From NCBI GenBank assembly GCA_018691345.1, contig JABGTJ010000039.1, positions 97,074 to 134,904 on the forward strand: a DNA stretch of 37,831 nucleotides. Direction: 5' to 3'. Of this stretch, positions 8,140-16,087 are shown piece by piece. The notes under the pieces are model-generated. The model was not told the origin of the DNA. It was given only the letters and a program-made list of their open reading frames with translations, and ran no database searches. Both the position numbers and the translations under genes were made by a program. Every line of letters begins with the position of its first letter. Positions within the stretch are counted from its first letter, which is position 1. The stretch is from Methanobacteriota archaeon. GTDB taxonomy: Archaea > Thermoplasmatota > Poseidoniia > Poseidoniales > Poseidoniaceae.

Positions 8140-9012
8140 ATGCTTCTCACAGCATTGGTAACGGCGTCTACCCTACCTCATGCGACCTCTTCGTCTATCG
8201 ATGAGGACGAATTCGCAACGCTACTCGATGTGATTATTTTTGATGCGGCATGCACTCATTCCTCCACACCCTGCGAAGGGCAGCGGATTCAGCACCTTGT
8301 CGAATATTACGGTGCAGATTGGTGTGAACCATGTGAGTTGATTGAAAACGAAATTGATTTAATGAACAGAAGCGATACCTTCGTCCTGCAGCATCACCCT
8401 TCGGTGGCCGATGAATCCTTCTTGAGCGCATCAAAATTAAGGTTTGAGACTGAGCATCGGCTCTTGTTCATACCAAGTATCGTGATTGATGGTCAAGGCC
8501 TACTTACAGGTTCGAGCCAGGGACTTGAACTCTCCAACGCTCTAAGCCTTCGTAGTACAAACTTCAGTGGTCTTTCAAATGTATCTCTATCAAACGGTAA
8601 TCTCACATGGAGTGCTTTGGGAGGAGATACGGTCAGCGTTTGGACGACAGAAGCCACAGCCCACCCTAACCGAAACCGAACGCATCCGAACTTAGCGACG
8701 GGAATGATGGCGTTTAATTCCACGGCGGAACACGGCAATATATCTGCGATGATGAGTGGAAATGAAGTATCCATTGTTGTCGTATTAGAGAAGACTGGAA
8801 CGTATCGTCTGGTGACCGATTCTCAAAACCCCACAGGAGGGATTGATGTTTACGACGGCAATACATCAAACCCTGACTCGAGTATTGACCGGCGGTCACC
8901 AGGGCTTGAAGCATCGATTTGGACTGTAATTCTAATCCTATCTCTTCTTCCAGCAATCTACATGCGATGGTCGATTTCAAAACAAAGCCAACCTGCTCAA
9001 GAAGAGGAGTAA
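8140..9012 (+). CDS. Secreted membrane-anchored thioredoxin-like protein
   Basis: From ATG 8140 the protein has 290 residues. It starts with a short signal peptide (about 1-17, MLLTALVTASTLPHATSSS). A thioredoxin-type active site, YYGADWCEPCELIE, has C62 and C65, and C38 and C45 could form a second disulfide. The middle is Ser/Thr/Asn-rich and beta-like. One transmembrane helix near residues 258-278 precedes a short tail ending QPAQEEE. The redox site should therefore face the outside. In-frame codons extend upstream to 7960 but lie inside ctaA on the other strand, so I reject that start. Being divergent from heme A synthase suggests, but does not prove, a role in disulfide or copper handling for the cytochrome oxidase. 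A general envelope thiol oxidoreductase is the alternative. Confidence 0.78.
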   Translation: MLLTALVTASTLPHATSSSIDEDEFATLLDVIIFDAACTHSSTPCEGQRIQHLVEYYGADWCEPCELIENEIDLMNRSDTFVLQHHPSVADESFLSASKLRFETEHRLLFIPSIVIDGQGLLTGSSQGLELSNALSLRSTNFSGLSNVSLSNGNLTWSALGGDTVSVWTTEATAHPNRNRTHPNLATGMMAFNSTAEHGNISAMMSGNEVSIVVVLEKTGTYRLVTDSQNPTGGIDVYDGNTSNPDSSIDRRSPGLEASIWTVILILSLLPAIYMRWSISKQSQPAQEEE

Positions 9013-9091
9013 TTCTTTGGTTGAACCTTGGGGTAGGTTCAAGAAGAGTAGGCAGGTCGGCAAACTGCGGGTGTTCCCGTAAGTGAATCTC

Positions 9092-9346
9092 ATGGTTAAG
9101 CCAGCACGACTCCACACACGATTTGAAAGAGCTCGAATTATCGGTGCACGCGCACTCCAAATTGGAATGGGCGCACCCCTTTACGCCAACGAAGAAGTCC
9201 TACGTGATGCTTTCAAGGAAGAACTCATCTCCCTCTACGGTCTTGAAGAAGCATCGGTACGATTCGTTCTCGACCCGCTCAAGATTGCGTTGTATGAGTA
9301 CGAACACGAACTCATCCCAATCGATATTGACCCTCACGAAGACTAA
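9092..9346 (+). CDS. rpoK: DNA-directed RNA polymerase subunit K (RpoK/Rpb6)
   Basis: The 84-residue product matches archaeal RNA polymerase subunit K, the homologue of eukaryotic Rpb6 and bacterial omega, which stabilises the polymerase clamp and assembly. The signature [21 protein letters not shown] is followed by [19 protein letters not shown], which fits the conserved C-terminal strand of the family. ATG 9092 is preferred; an in-frame GTG at 9083 would only add three residues. The size is somewhat longer than the usual 55-80 residues because of an insertion (about [20 protein letters not shown]). It is not next to its usual ribosomal or polymerase neighbours, and its last 4 bases overlap the end of the convergent kynA gene. 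Confidence 0.88.
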   Translation: MVKPARLHTRFERARIIGARALQIGMGAPLYANEEVLRDAFKEELISLYGLEEASVRFVLDPLKIALYEYEHELIPIDIDPHED

Positions 9347-10443
9347 TTGTCCTTAGGAGCCGCAAAGCCGTAAAATTCGGCTTGCTTGATATCTGGCAAC
9401 GCTTCTCTTTTTACAAGCAGCGTTCGCACAGCCCACAAATCGACAAAAACTCTGTACTTTGTCGTAGCATCGAGATAATCAACTCCACTGGAACCTCCGG
9501 TGCCCATTCGACGCCCTATCATTCGCTCAACCATTCGAGCATGTGCAGAACGGAACAAGATCATTGATTGTTCAAGCCCCACAAAGGAATCAATGAGTTT
9601 CCGAGGCCATGAAAGCAGAGGAAGTTCTCTGTACGATTCGATAAACAAAAGACCAGCTCGAGAACGTGAAATAACACCATCGGGGCGAAGGAAGTGTTCT
9701 GCTTGTTCTGTTGATGCCTCTATTCGAGCACGAACAGGTGCTTCTTCCCCGTGACCAATAGCAACGATGTGGGAAATGACCTCTTCGCCGTGAGACCTCA
9801 TTGCGTCCAAGTGTTGGTCCACAAAGGCGCTGAGTACCTCAGAGTCATCTTTGGAGCCAGGCAATGAACCGTTGATTGGCGTTCGGGCGAGCCAAGCAGA
9901 GAGTGCATCGCACAGCGAAGGCTGATTGGAGGTTTCTTCAAATTCAGCAAGAACTTTGGTAGTAACTTTACCCTCTTGAGCCAACTTCTTCATGTGAAGC
10001 AATGGGTCCATACCTCCCATGCGCTGAGCATTGTCAAGCCCAAGTAGTACCTCAAGTTCTCTCATTTGCCATGACTCAAAACCAGATGAAGTACCAAGTT
10101 TATCGCGGAAAGCTAAGAACCCCTGAGGAGTCAAAGTTTCCATCACTTTCCATTGGTTAGAAAGCAGACGAAATATTTCAGTCACTCGGTCTAAGTGATG
10201 AACCATCTGTGGTAATTTCTCTTCTGGAACATGCTCTTGGTTAAGCAGCAAGTGAGTTTCTTTCAACTCACGAAGAATGAGTTTGAACCATAATTCAAAC
10301 GCTTGGTGAACCACAATGAAATGCTGTTCGTCGTTCGAAGGAGCAGGACTGTATCCCTCGGGACCGTCCTGAAGTGTGAGCAACTCATTCAATCGAAGAT
10401 AGCCTCCGTAAGTCATGCGGTGAGATGGAGCGCCTTCGGCCAT
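9343..10443 (-). CDS. kynA: Tryptophan 2,3-dioxygenase
   Basis: This 366-residue heme dioxygenase opens the indole ring of L-tryptophan with O2 to N-formylkynurenine, the first step of the kynurenine route. Family marks are [14 protein letters not shown] (41-54), [20 protein letters not shown] (105-124) and [20 protein letters not shown] (301-320). H301 corresponds to the proximal heme ligand and H46 to the active-site histidine. It is longer than the common bacterial form (about 280-300 residues), with an additional middle helical part around 150-260. No kynurenine formamidase or kynureninase lies in the window, so the pathway must continue elsewhere. The gene is scattered in archaea, so bacterial origin by transfer is plausible but not shown. 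A DUF3147-type gene lies 62 bases upstream on the same strand. Confidence 0.95.
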   Translation of the reverse strand: MAEGAPSHRMTYGGYLRLNELLTLQDGPEGYSPAPSNDEQHFIVVHQAFELWFKLILRELKETHLLLNQEHVPEEKLPQMVHHLDRVTEIFRLLSNQWKVMETLTPQGFLAFRDKLGTSSGFESWQMRELEVLLGLDNAQRMGGMDPLLHMKKLAQEGKVTTKVLAEFEETSNQPSLCDALSAWLARTPINGSLPGSKDDSEVLSAFVDQHLDAMRSHGEEVISHIVAIGHGEEAPVRARIEASTEQAEHFLRPDGVISRSRAGLLFIESYRELPLLSWPRKLIDSFVGLEQSMILFRSAHARMVERMIGRRMGTGGSSGVDYLDATTKYRVFVDLWAVRTLLVKREALPDIKQAEFYGFAAPKDN

Positions 10444-10505
10444 GGTTTAGGATAGGGGTCAAGCCCTTGAACTCTTCACTCTGTTCCGTTTGAATCTTTG
10501 ACTCC

Positions 10506-10862
10506 TTAAGATGATGTGACTTCGCCAGCGAAAAGGTAAATTCCAAAGAAATAAGCGGTAACGGTCAAGAACACTGCCGTACTAAACGAGGGCCAAAACT
10601 CCAAACCCTTCCTTAGAAGGACTGGTAAAGTGACAAAAAACAAGAGAGAAGGGAGCACGAGCCAAAAAACACTCTGGCTGAAGATGGCAATTTTCACGGT
10701 ATCTCCAGTGTCATAATACAACCATAGCAGAGCAGCAATGGAAAGAAGAGGAAGTGAAGCAACAAGGGCCCCAAAGACTTCGTTTTTCTTCGCTAGCTCA
10801 CTGATACCTACAACCAATCCACCTGAAAGAAGAATGCGTAAGGTAAGTTGTAGCCATGCCAT
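10506..10862 (-). CDS. DUF3147-type small membrane protein
   Basis: This 118-residue protein has four hydrophobic helices. The order of motifs, ISELAKKNEVFGALVASLPLLS followed by ALLWLYYDTGD, is that of the DUF3147 family, small membrane proteins whose role is not established. Length is typical for the family. Its ATG at 10862 faces purP across a 148-base intergenic region. The kynA start lies 62 bases beyond its stop, so co-transcription with kynA is possible, but the gap is larger than elsewhere in the window. No sign of a signal peptide separate from the first helix was seen. Confidence 0.8.
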   Translation of the reverse strand: MAWLQLTLRILLSGGLVVGISELAKKNEVFGALVASLPLLSIAALLWLYYDTGDTVKIAIFSQSVFWLVLPSLLFFVTLPVLLRKGLEFWPSFSTAVFLTVTAYFFGIYLFAGEVTSS

Positions 10863-11010
10863 AACAGACTATTTCGGCTGACGGTTTGTCTTTCTTTTGG
10901 AAGAGAAAGGAGGATTGGAGTAAAATGAAGCAGATTTAGAAAACCCAAATTATTGCTCTACAATAAATTCCCATGAGAACACTCATATCACACATACTTG
11001 ACCCCTCGAC
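10863..11010. other. AT-rich intergenic region with micro-ORF, before purP
   Basis: The 148 bases between the divergent DUF3147 gene and purP hold a strong SD-like AAAGGAGG (10906-10913). It is followed after 11 bases by ATG 10925 and a stop after four codons (MKQI). Two weak TATA candidates for purP are seen: AATAAATT around 10962-10969 (a leader of about 20 nt) and CATATC at 10984-10989 (leaderless start at 11011). No clear TATA serves the minus-strand gene. Which element is used cannot be decided from sequence. Confidence 0.4.
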
Positions 11011-12123
11011 ATGGGCGTAGATTCGAATACACTGACGGGATGGCTCGCAGACTACGACCGGGACAACATTACCATTGGTGTCGTTGCATCCCACTCATCT
11101 TTGCAAATCTTACATGGAGCCCGCGTGGAAGGTTTCCGAACGCTAGGAATCGCAGTTGGTGAAAACCGCAGGCGGTTTTACAAAGCATTCCCTGGAGCGG
11201 AACCCGACGAATGGTTGATGCTCGAGAACTATCGAGAAATGCTCGATCATGCTGAATGGTTCCGAGAACGTAATGTTGTCATCATCCCACACGGCTCATT
11301 AGTGGAATACCTCGGCTCATCGAATTTCCGTGAACTGCAAGTACCAACTTTTGGCAACAGGGGAATCTTGCATTGGGAAAGCAGCAGAGAACGCCAACGC
11401 CAATGGCTTGAAGCCGGCGGTTGCACCATGCCTAAGGTCCTTGAAGACCCCCACGACATCGACGGCCCGGTTATTGTCAAATATGCTGGCGCTAAAGGTG
11501 GGCGTGGATATTTTATTGCTCGAAACTACAGGGACTTTAGACGAAACGTCGATATTGAAGAGGAATTCACGATTCAGGAATACGTTCTCGGTTGCCGATA
11601 CTATCTTCACTTCTTTTTCGACCCTACTGCCACTGACGGTTTCCAAGTACGAGGCAAAGGTAGCCGTGCAGGAACGAATCTAGGTCGATTGGAACTGCTT
11701 TCAATGGATCGAAGAGACGAATCCAACGTCGATGAGTTTTACAAACTCGGCTCGCTACGTGACTTGCGAGAAATGGCATTGGAACCGTCTTTTGTGGTCA
11801 CCGGTAACCAACCTGTGGTCATTCGAGAATCCCTTCTTCCTCGCGCTTTTGAAATGGCTGAAGGAACGGTTGCAGAATCGTTTGAACTTGAGGAAGGAAG
11901 CCGTGGCATGATTGGACCGTTCTGTCTTGAGACCATCGTGACCGATGCTCTGGAATTCAAGGTGTTTGAAATCAGTGCCCGCATTGTTGCAGGGTCGAAC
12001 CCGTTTGTAGGAGGCTCACCTTATTCCGATATCAATGAAGAAAGAATGTCCACCGGCCGCCGCATTGCTCGTTCAATCCGCAAGGCAAGTGAAAACGATT
12101 GCCTGAGCGACATTCTTTCATGA
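11011..12123 (+). CDS. purP: FAICAR synthetase, formate-dependent (PurP)
   Basis: PurP converts AICAR plus formate and ATP to FAICAR, replacing the folate-dependent PurH transformylase in many archaea. The 370-residue product has the conserved ATP-grasp pattern. It shows an N-terminal ASHSSLQI (26-33) that contacts substrate, the ATP-grasp loop VIVKYAGAKGGRGYF (154-168) and the C-terminal metal-binding part FEISARIVAGSNPFVGG (about 325-341). Length fits the family (about 350-370). The ATG is the first in frame and is preceded by a short AT-rich region. The next gene is convergent, so purP is probably a single-gene transcript. Confidence 0.95.
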   Translation: MGVDSNTLTGWLADYDRDNITIGVVASHSSLQILHGARVEGFRTLGIAVGENRRRFYKAFPGAEPDEWLMLENYREMLDHAEWFRERNVVIIPHGSLVEYLGSSNFRELQVPTFGNRGILHWESSRERQRQWLEAGGCTMPKVLEDPHDIDGPVIVKYAGAKGGRGYFIARNYRDFRRNVDIEEEFTIQEYVLGCRYYLHFFFDPTATDGFQVRGKGSRAGTNLGRLELLSMDRRDESNVDEFYKLGSLRDLREMALEPSFVVTGNQPVVIRESLLPRAFEMAEGTVAESFELEEGSRGMIGPFCLETIVTDALEFKVFEISARIVAGSNPFVGGSPYSDINEERMSTGRRIARSIRKASENDCLSDILS

Positions 12124-12179
12124 GCATAGATTCCCTTATGGAACGGGAAGAACAACCAATTTGACTTCGTGCGAGCGGT

Positions 12180-13460
12180 TCAGTCTGAATCACTGTTCGA
12201 TAGCGATTCTAAATCCGGAGCGTTTGGAAGACTGTTAACCGTTGCCAAATACTCCTCCAAAGAGACTGCTCCGTCACCGTCTATGTCTGCCTTCTCGTGA
12301 ATCACCTTGGCCTCTTCTACCGTCATTCCAGTTGCAGTTGCGAGTTCTTCAACTGAAAGCAGAGCACTACCATCGAGATCTGCGGAAGCAAAACTGTTCT
12401 TGAGTGCATCAAGTTGAGATTCAAGTTCCCGCTTAATGCGTTCTCTTTCGGCTTCTGAGGCGACCTCAAAGGAACAAACTTGCATAATTGGATCACCTGC
12501 TGTCAACTCTGCAGTAAATTCTGTTGTTTCTGAACCGTTGCTCACCATGATTTGGAACTTTGTTGGGTCTTTTGAGCGTCGCTTCTTATGCTTCTTGTAA
12601 TAGTGGACATAGACATGGTATTGGCCACCAGGCGCTGTACCTTCTGGCCAAAACACATTCTCAACAGGCTTACGAGTTTCTGCTCGAACGTTGGCATCAA
12701 CGTCCAATTCACCGCCACAGGCCGAGATTTTATTTCCACCGTGAATACGTTCTCCTGAAGGACATACAATGTGCAAATCAAGGTCGTTGTAATTGTTCCA
12801 CATGAGAGAAACTTGAACGTCAGATGACTTCGCACCTTCTCGCTCAAGCCTTGCTTGTAATTCCTTGATAGCCTTTGAGTTAGCGTTGTTCGATGCCACT
12901 TGCTCTTGTTGGGCATTGGCAATCTCTGCGAGGCGAGCCTCTTCGGCTGCCAAAAGGTCTTCTTGTCGTTGCAACTCACGTTCTGCTGCAAGACGAGATT
13001 CTTCTTGTTCTCTACGACGAGCCTCATCTTCTTCGTCGCGAACTTTTTGAGCTGCTTCGTTTGCCAACCGCGCCTCCTCAAGAGCTGCTTGTCGAGCATC
13101 TTCAGCGATTTGATTGCGTTGTGCTTCTTGTTGAGCACGCGTCTGATAGAGTTGGTCACGTGCTTGGCGTTCTGCATCTTCAAGAGCCAATCTACTTGAG
13201 ATGGCTTCTTGACGTCGTCGGCGGTTTTCAACGATTGCCAGTTTGCGGTCAATCTCTTTCTTAGCGTTCCCAAAACCTGGAGCCTTCGTACCGTAACGAA
13301 GGCCTTCTGGATTCATACCTTGACGTACTGAAACAGTGATGTCTTTTCGAGTATAGATGTACCACAGACCGTAACAGAAACCTCCGCCAAGAGCGAAGGA
13401 AGCCACCAGATATGTCATCTCCATTGCGTCACCCGAGAAGGTGCTAGTCTTTGGTAGCAT
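12180..13460 (-). CDS. Membrane-anchored coiled-coil / DUF2135-like / EF-hand protein
   Basis: From ATG 13460 the protein has 426 residues. One N-terminal membrane helix lies at 16-36. A long charged coiled coil rich in Ala, Glu, Gln and Arg covers about 66-209. A beta domain at 214-334 has MWNNYNDLDLHIVCPSG, GGELDVDAN and ENVFWPEGTAPGGQYHVYV, which resembles DUF2135/YfaP-like domains found beside von Willebrand modules. Two EF-hand loops close the protein: the first at 361-372 (DLDGSALLSVEE) and the second at 392-403 (DIDGDGAVSLEE), both with Ca2+-ligand positions intact. The start is supported by a TATA box centred 25-26 bases upstream (leaderless), whereas the longer in-frame start at 13493 would include that TATA box. 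Calcium-responsive structural or scaffold function is an inference. Confidence 0.8.
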   Translation of the reverse strand: MLPKTSTFSGDAMEMTYLVASFALGGGFCYGLWYIYTRKDITVSVRQGMNPEGLRYGTKAPGFGNAKKEIDRKLAIVENRRRRQEAISSRLALEDAERQARDQLYQTRAQQEAQRNQIAEDARQAALEEARLANEAAQKVRDEEDEARRREQEESRLAAERELQRQEDLLAAEEARLAEIANAQQEQVASNNANSKAIKELQARLEREGAKSSDVQVSLMWNNYNDLDLHIVCPSGERIHGGNKISACGGELDVDANVRAETRKPVENVFWPEGTAPGGQYHVYVHYYKKHKKRRSKDPTKFQIMVSNGSETTEFTAELTAGDPIMQVCSFEVASEAERERIKRELESQLDALKNSFASADLDGSALLSVEELATATGMTVEEAKVIHEKADIDGDGAVSLEEYLATVNSLPNAPDLESLSNSDSD

Positions 13461-13480
13461 CGGTTGATTGGCATTGAGGT

Positions 13481-13490
13481 AAATATATTT
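13481..13490 (-). promoter_or_regulatory. TATA box for the EF-hand protein gene
   Basis: AAATATATTT lies with its centre 25-26 bases upstream of ATG 13460, the archaeal TATA-to-start distance. Transcription would begin at or within one base of the ATG, so the mRNA would be leaderless. The box is a perfect palindrome and could in principle be read both ways, but a plus-strand start from it would fall near 13511, with no matching start codon. Confidence 0.65.
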
Positions 13491-13539
13491 CAACTGTTAT
13501 TGAACACTTTTCAAGACGTTGTACAATCATGGTTGCCTG

Positions 13540-13547
13540 TTTATAAT
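13540..13547 (+). promoter_or_regulatory. TATA box for the HTH regulator gene
   Basis: TTTATAAT is centred 25-26 bases upstream of the in-frame GTG at 13569, the same spacing as the opposing TATA box on the other strand. This predicts a leaderless mRNA beginning at the GTG and decides the start of the regulator. About 49 bases lie between the two TATA boxes, enough for one or two operator sites. Confidence 0.65.
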
Positions 13548-13568
13548 CTCCCCGCCCTTAGGTTGTTT

Positions 13569-14207
13569 GTGCGAGAAATACATTTACGATGGACTGCACA
13601 GACCGTTGCGAACTCAGAATATGCTCCAATAGCGAAAATCGCACATTCTTTGGAAGTCGTAGGTCACCTGGACATCGGAGAAAAGGGTATTCGCCAACTC
13701 ATTTTCCCTCACTTTTGTGAAGGTAAAGGGCCGAGTGATCTCAACGAAGTACCGTTCTTGAACGTCGAATCAGAACTCGACGGTGGACAAAGTGGATACT
13801 TGGTGGTTTGGAACTCCCATCCACTCTCGATTGCTGCCATTCGCTTTTCTAACATCCATATCCTGCCGCCCTACACATACGGAGGAGAAGGTATCGAAAT
13901 CACCGTTCGAGGCGTTCCTTTAGGCGTATCTCAGTTCTTGAAAACATGTCGCGCCTGGCTTCCACCTGATACCGTTAAAGTCGTAGAAATGGCGGATAAT
14001 CAAAGCATCATTGAATCCACACTTACCCCACGGCAAATTGAATGCGTGAAGATTGCTGCCTCTTCTGGGTACTACGATCACCCGAAACAAATCAAATTAC
14101 GTGAATTGTCAGAACTGATGGATATCCCCCGGTCAACACTTCAAGAACACTTGAACAGGGCTGAATTGTCAATGATGAAGTGGGCAAGCGAACAAATAAA
14201 TTCGTAA
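13569..14207 (+). CDS. Bacterio-opsin-activator-type HTH transcription regulator
   Basis: From GTG 13569 the protein has 212 residues. The C-terminal 60 residues (about 152-212) are an HTH_10 (Bat-type) DNA-binding domain: LTPRQIECVKIAASSGYYD, then KLRELSELMDIPRSTLQEH and LNRAE. The N-terminal 150 residues form a less conserved sensor part beginning VREIHLRWTAQ, as in haloarchaeal Bat-like regulators that start MREF or similar. A longer frame to 13464 exists but would overlap the divergent promoter. The gene lies 43 bases before the shikimate-pathway operon on the same strand and is divergent from the EF-hand protein. It may regulate either or both neighbours. Ligand unknown. Confidence 0.82.
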   Translation: MREIHLRWTAQTVANSEYAPIAKIAHSLEVVGHLDIGEKGIRQLIFPHFCEGKGPSDLNEVPFLNVESELDGGQSGYLVVWNSHPLSIAAIRFSNIHILPPYTYGGEGIEITVRGVPLGVSQFLKTCRAWLPPDTVKVVEMADNQSIIESTLTPRQIECVKIAASSGYYDHPKQIKLRELSELMDIPRSTLQEHLNRAELSMMKWASEQINS

Positions 14208-14250
14208 TGAGCGTGCAAAACCTTGAGAACAAGCGTGTTTTGCGAAAGAC

Positions 14251-15048
14251 ATGGACAAGGCCAGTCGTCTGCAAAAAATACTCCCGAATGGCCGAGGAGT
14301 ATGGATTCCAATCGACCACGGTGCATCTGATTTCCCAGTCGATGGTTTGACCGACACAGATCATGTCATCCGTTCATTGGTCCGCGCTGGTGTTGATGTT
14401 ATTCTTGCGCAAAAAGGCGTGGTTAGCCATTACAATCATCTTTGTGAAGATTCGAAAACCAGTATGGTTGTTCACTTTTCAGTGTCAACGCGTCATGCAG
14501 GTCCTGACAGTTCAAACAAAGTATTGGTTGGTAATGCAGACGAAGTACTTCCACGAGGGGGCATAGGCGTTTCGTGCCAAGTTAACATGGGCAGTCCGAA
14601 CGAGGCTGCTATGATTGAACGAATGGGGCAAATGAGTCGCTCCGCCCTCCATCACCAATTACCAATGTTTGGCATGGTGTATGCACGTGGAGAGAACCTC
14701 TCAATCATGGAAGGCGATAGCACCAATGCGAACGCACATGCAGTACGGCTTGCATTTGAACTCGGTTGTGATGCGGCTAAGACCACTTGGACTGGCGACA
14801 AAGATAGTTTCGGAGAAGTAGCTGCAGCCGCACCGATTCCTGTCCTTGTCGCAGGTGGCCCTGCAACAGGAGATTCGAAGGTGATTCTGAACATGGTCCG
14901 TGATGCACTGGACGCAGGAGCATCCGGAATCTGCATGGGCCGTCAAGTCTTTGCACATCCGAACGTCGAAGGGATTGCAAGAGCCCTGGTAATGCTTGTC
15001 CACCAAGATTCAACCGTTGAAGAAGCAATGGACGCCTGTAACCTGTGA
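14251..15048 (+). CDS. aroA': 2-amino-3,7-dideoxy-D-threo-hept-6-ulosonate (ADH) synthase
   Basis: This 265-residue enzyme of the class I aldolase (DhnA/Fba) fold joins L-aspartate semialdehyde with 6-deoxy-5-ketofructose 1-phosphate to make ADH, the first step of the archaeal shikimate route. Conserved active-site residues are visible: D22 in WIPIDHGASD, Y144 in GMVYARGEN and the Schiff-base lysine K177 in DAAKTTWTGD. The C-terminal phosphate-binding parts are LVAGGP and GICMGRQVFAHPN. True fructose-bisphosphate aldolase of the same fold is the alternative, but the next gene being DHQ synthase II makes ADH synthase far more likely. It is the first enzyme gene of a five-gene operon, 43 bases after the HTH regulator; AAATAAAT near 14194-14202 could be an internal promoter. 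Confidence 0.93.
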   Translation: MDKASRLQKILPNGRGVWIPIDHGASDFPVDGLTDTDHVIRSLVRAGVDVILAQKGVVSHYNHLCEDSKTSMVVHFSVSTRHAGPDSSNKVLVGNADEVLPRGGIGVSCQVNMGSPNEAAMIERMGQMSRSALHHQLPMFGMVYARGENLSIMEGDSTNANAHAVRLAFELGCDAAKTTWTGDKDSFGEVAAAAPIPVLVAGGPATGDSKVILNMVRDALDAGASGICMGRQVFAHPNVEGIARALVMLVHQDSTVEEAMDACNL

Positions 15049-15057
15049 GGCCTTATC

Positions 15058-16083
15058 ATGGAACTATGGCTCGATGATCGTCAATCTATAGGATTAGAGT
15101 CGGTGTTGCCTGATGGCTTTGACCGACGCATAACCTCTCATAAACCATCGATTGACGCTGACGTTTACGTCGCACAAGAGCGCCTCTTTCGCAACGAACA
15201 AGTAATTGGAAGCTGCATAACCATTTTTGATGAATCAACCCAACAAAAAGCCCGTTCTCTCGTAGGAAGCGTCGAATGGCTGGTTCTTGAATTCCAGAAC
15301 TGGTCGATGATTCCCCTCGAAAACCTCATTGCCGCATGTGAAGGCACTCCAACCAAAATTGCAGCAGTCATTACTGAGACAGAACAGGCCAATGGTGCTG
15401 GCTTTGCTCTTGAGAAAGGGGTTGATGCTTTAATCGTAGTTTCGGATGAGAAATTGATGGAAGCAGCCCTTATTGTTAAATCTCAACGATTGGAGATGCA
15501 AAAACCACAACTCGCTTCTGAAAAAACATCGAAGCATACGGGAATTGGCATGCATACCATTACCTCAATCGAAAACGGAGGCATCTCGGAACGATATTGC
15601 ATTGACACGACACGGCTATTGCAACATGGCGAAGGGCTCTTGCTTGGTTCAAGCGCTTCCAGTTTCGTACTGGTTCATGGTGAAACCGTAGAGTCGGAGT
15701 ATGTTCCAACTCGACCGTTTCGAGTGAATGCAGGACCTCCTCATGCCTACCTCAATATGGCTGACGGCACAACCAAGTATCTTTCTGAATTGAAGACTGG
15801 AGACGAAATCCAACTTACAAATTACGATGGCTTACAACGTAGTGCGACGATTGGCCGACTTAAGATCGAAGTCCGTCCGATGATTTTGATTCGGTGGATT
15901 GATGAAAATGATAAAGAAGGTAGTATGTTCTTGCAGCAAGCAGAGACAGTACGCGTCATCGGGGAAGACAAGCGACCAAAATCGATTACCGAATTGAAAA
16001 AAGGCGACTCAATTCTTGGTTGGTGTCAGAAAGGTGCTCGGCACATTGGTGCCGAAATTTCGAGTAATGTATCTGAACGGTGA
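15058..16083 (+). CDS. aroB': 3-dehydroquinate synthase II (AroB')
   Basis: This 341-residue enzyme oxidatively deaminates and cyclises ADH to 3-dehydroquinate using NAD+, the archaeal substitute for DAHP-dependent AroB. Recognition rests on the conserved core: GMHTITSIENGGISERYCID, LLLGSSASSFVLVHGET, RPFRVNAGPPHAYL and the end segment FLQQAETVRVIG with KKGDSILGW. Length fits the family (about 330-380). It begins 9 bases after the ADH synthase stop, and the shikimate kinase begins 4 bases after its own stop, so these three are surely co-transcribed. Two separate hydrophobic beta regions support the family's mixed fold. No odd features were seen. Confidence 0.95.
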   Translation: MELWLDDRQSIGLESVLPDGFDRRITSHKPSIDADVYVAQERLFRNEQVIGSCITIFDESTQQKARSLVGSVEWLVLEFQNWSMIPLENLIAACEGTPTKIAAVITETEQANGAGFALEKGVDALIVVSDEKLMEAALIVKSQRLEMQKPQLASEKTSKHTGIGMHTITSIENGGISERYCIDTTRLLQHGEGLLLGSSASSFVLVHGETVESEYVPTRPFRVNAGPPHAYLNMADGTTKYLSELKTGDEIQLTNYDGLQRSATIGRLKIEVRPMILIRWIDENDKEGSMFLQQAETVRVIGEDKRPKSITELKKGDSILGWCQKGARHIGAEISSNVSER

Positions 16084-16087
16084 AACA

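Noticed and set aside
12542..13273. Minus-strand 243-codon frame inside the EF-hand protein gene
   Set aside because: It is an alternative frame of the repetitive Glu/Ala/Arg-rich coiled-coil coding region. The composition (Lys/Arg/Gln/Asn-rich) is unlike a real protein and the real frame has clear domains.
13464..13568. Longer N-terminus of the HTH regulator from ATG 13464
   Set aside because: It would cover both TATA boxes of the divergent promoter. The spacing of TATA 13540-13547 to GTG 13569 and the family's usual start point to the shorter form.
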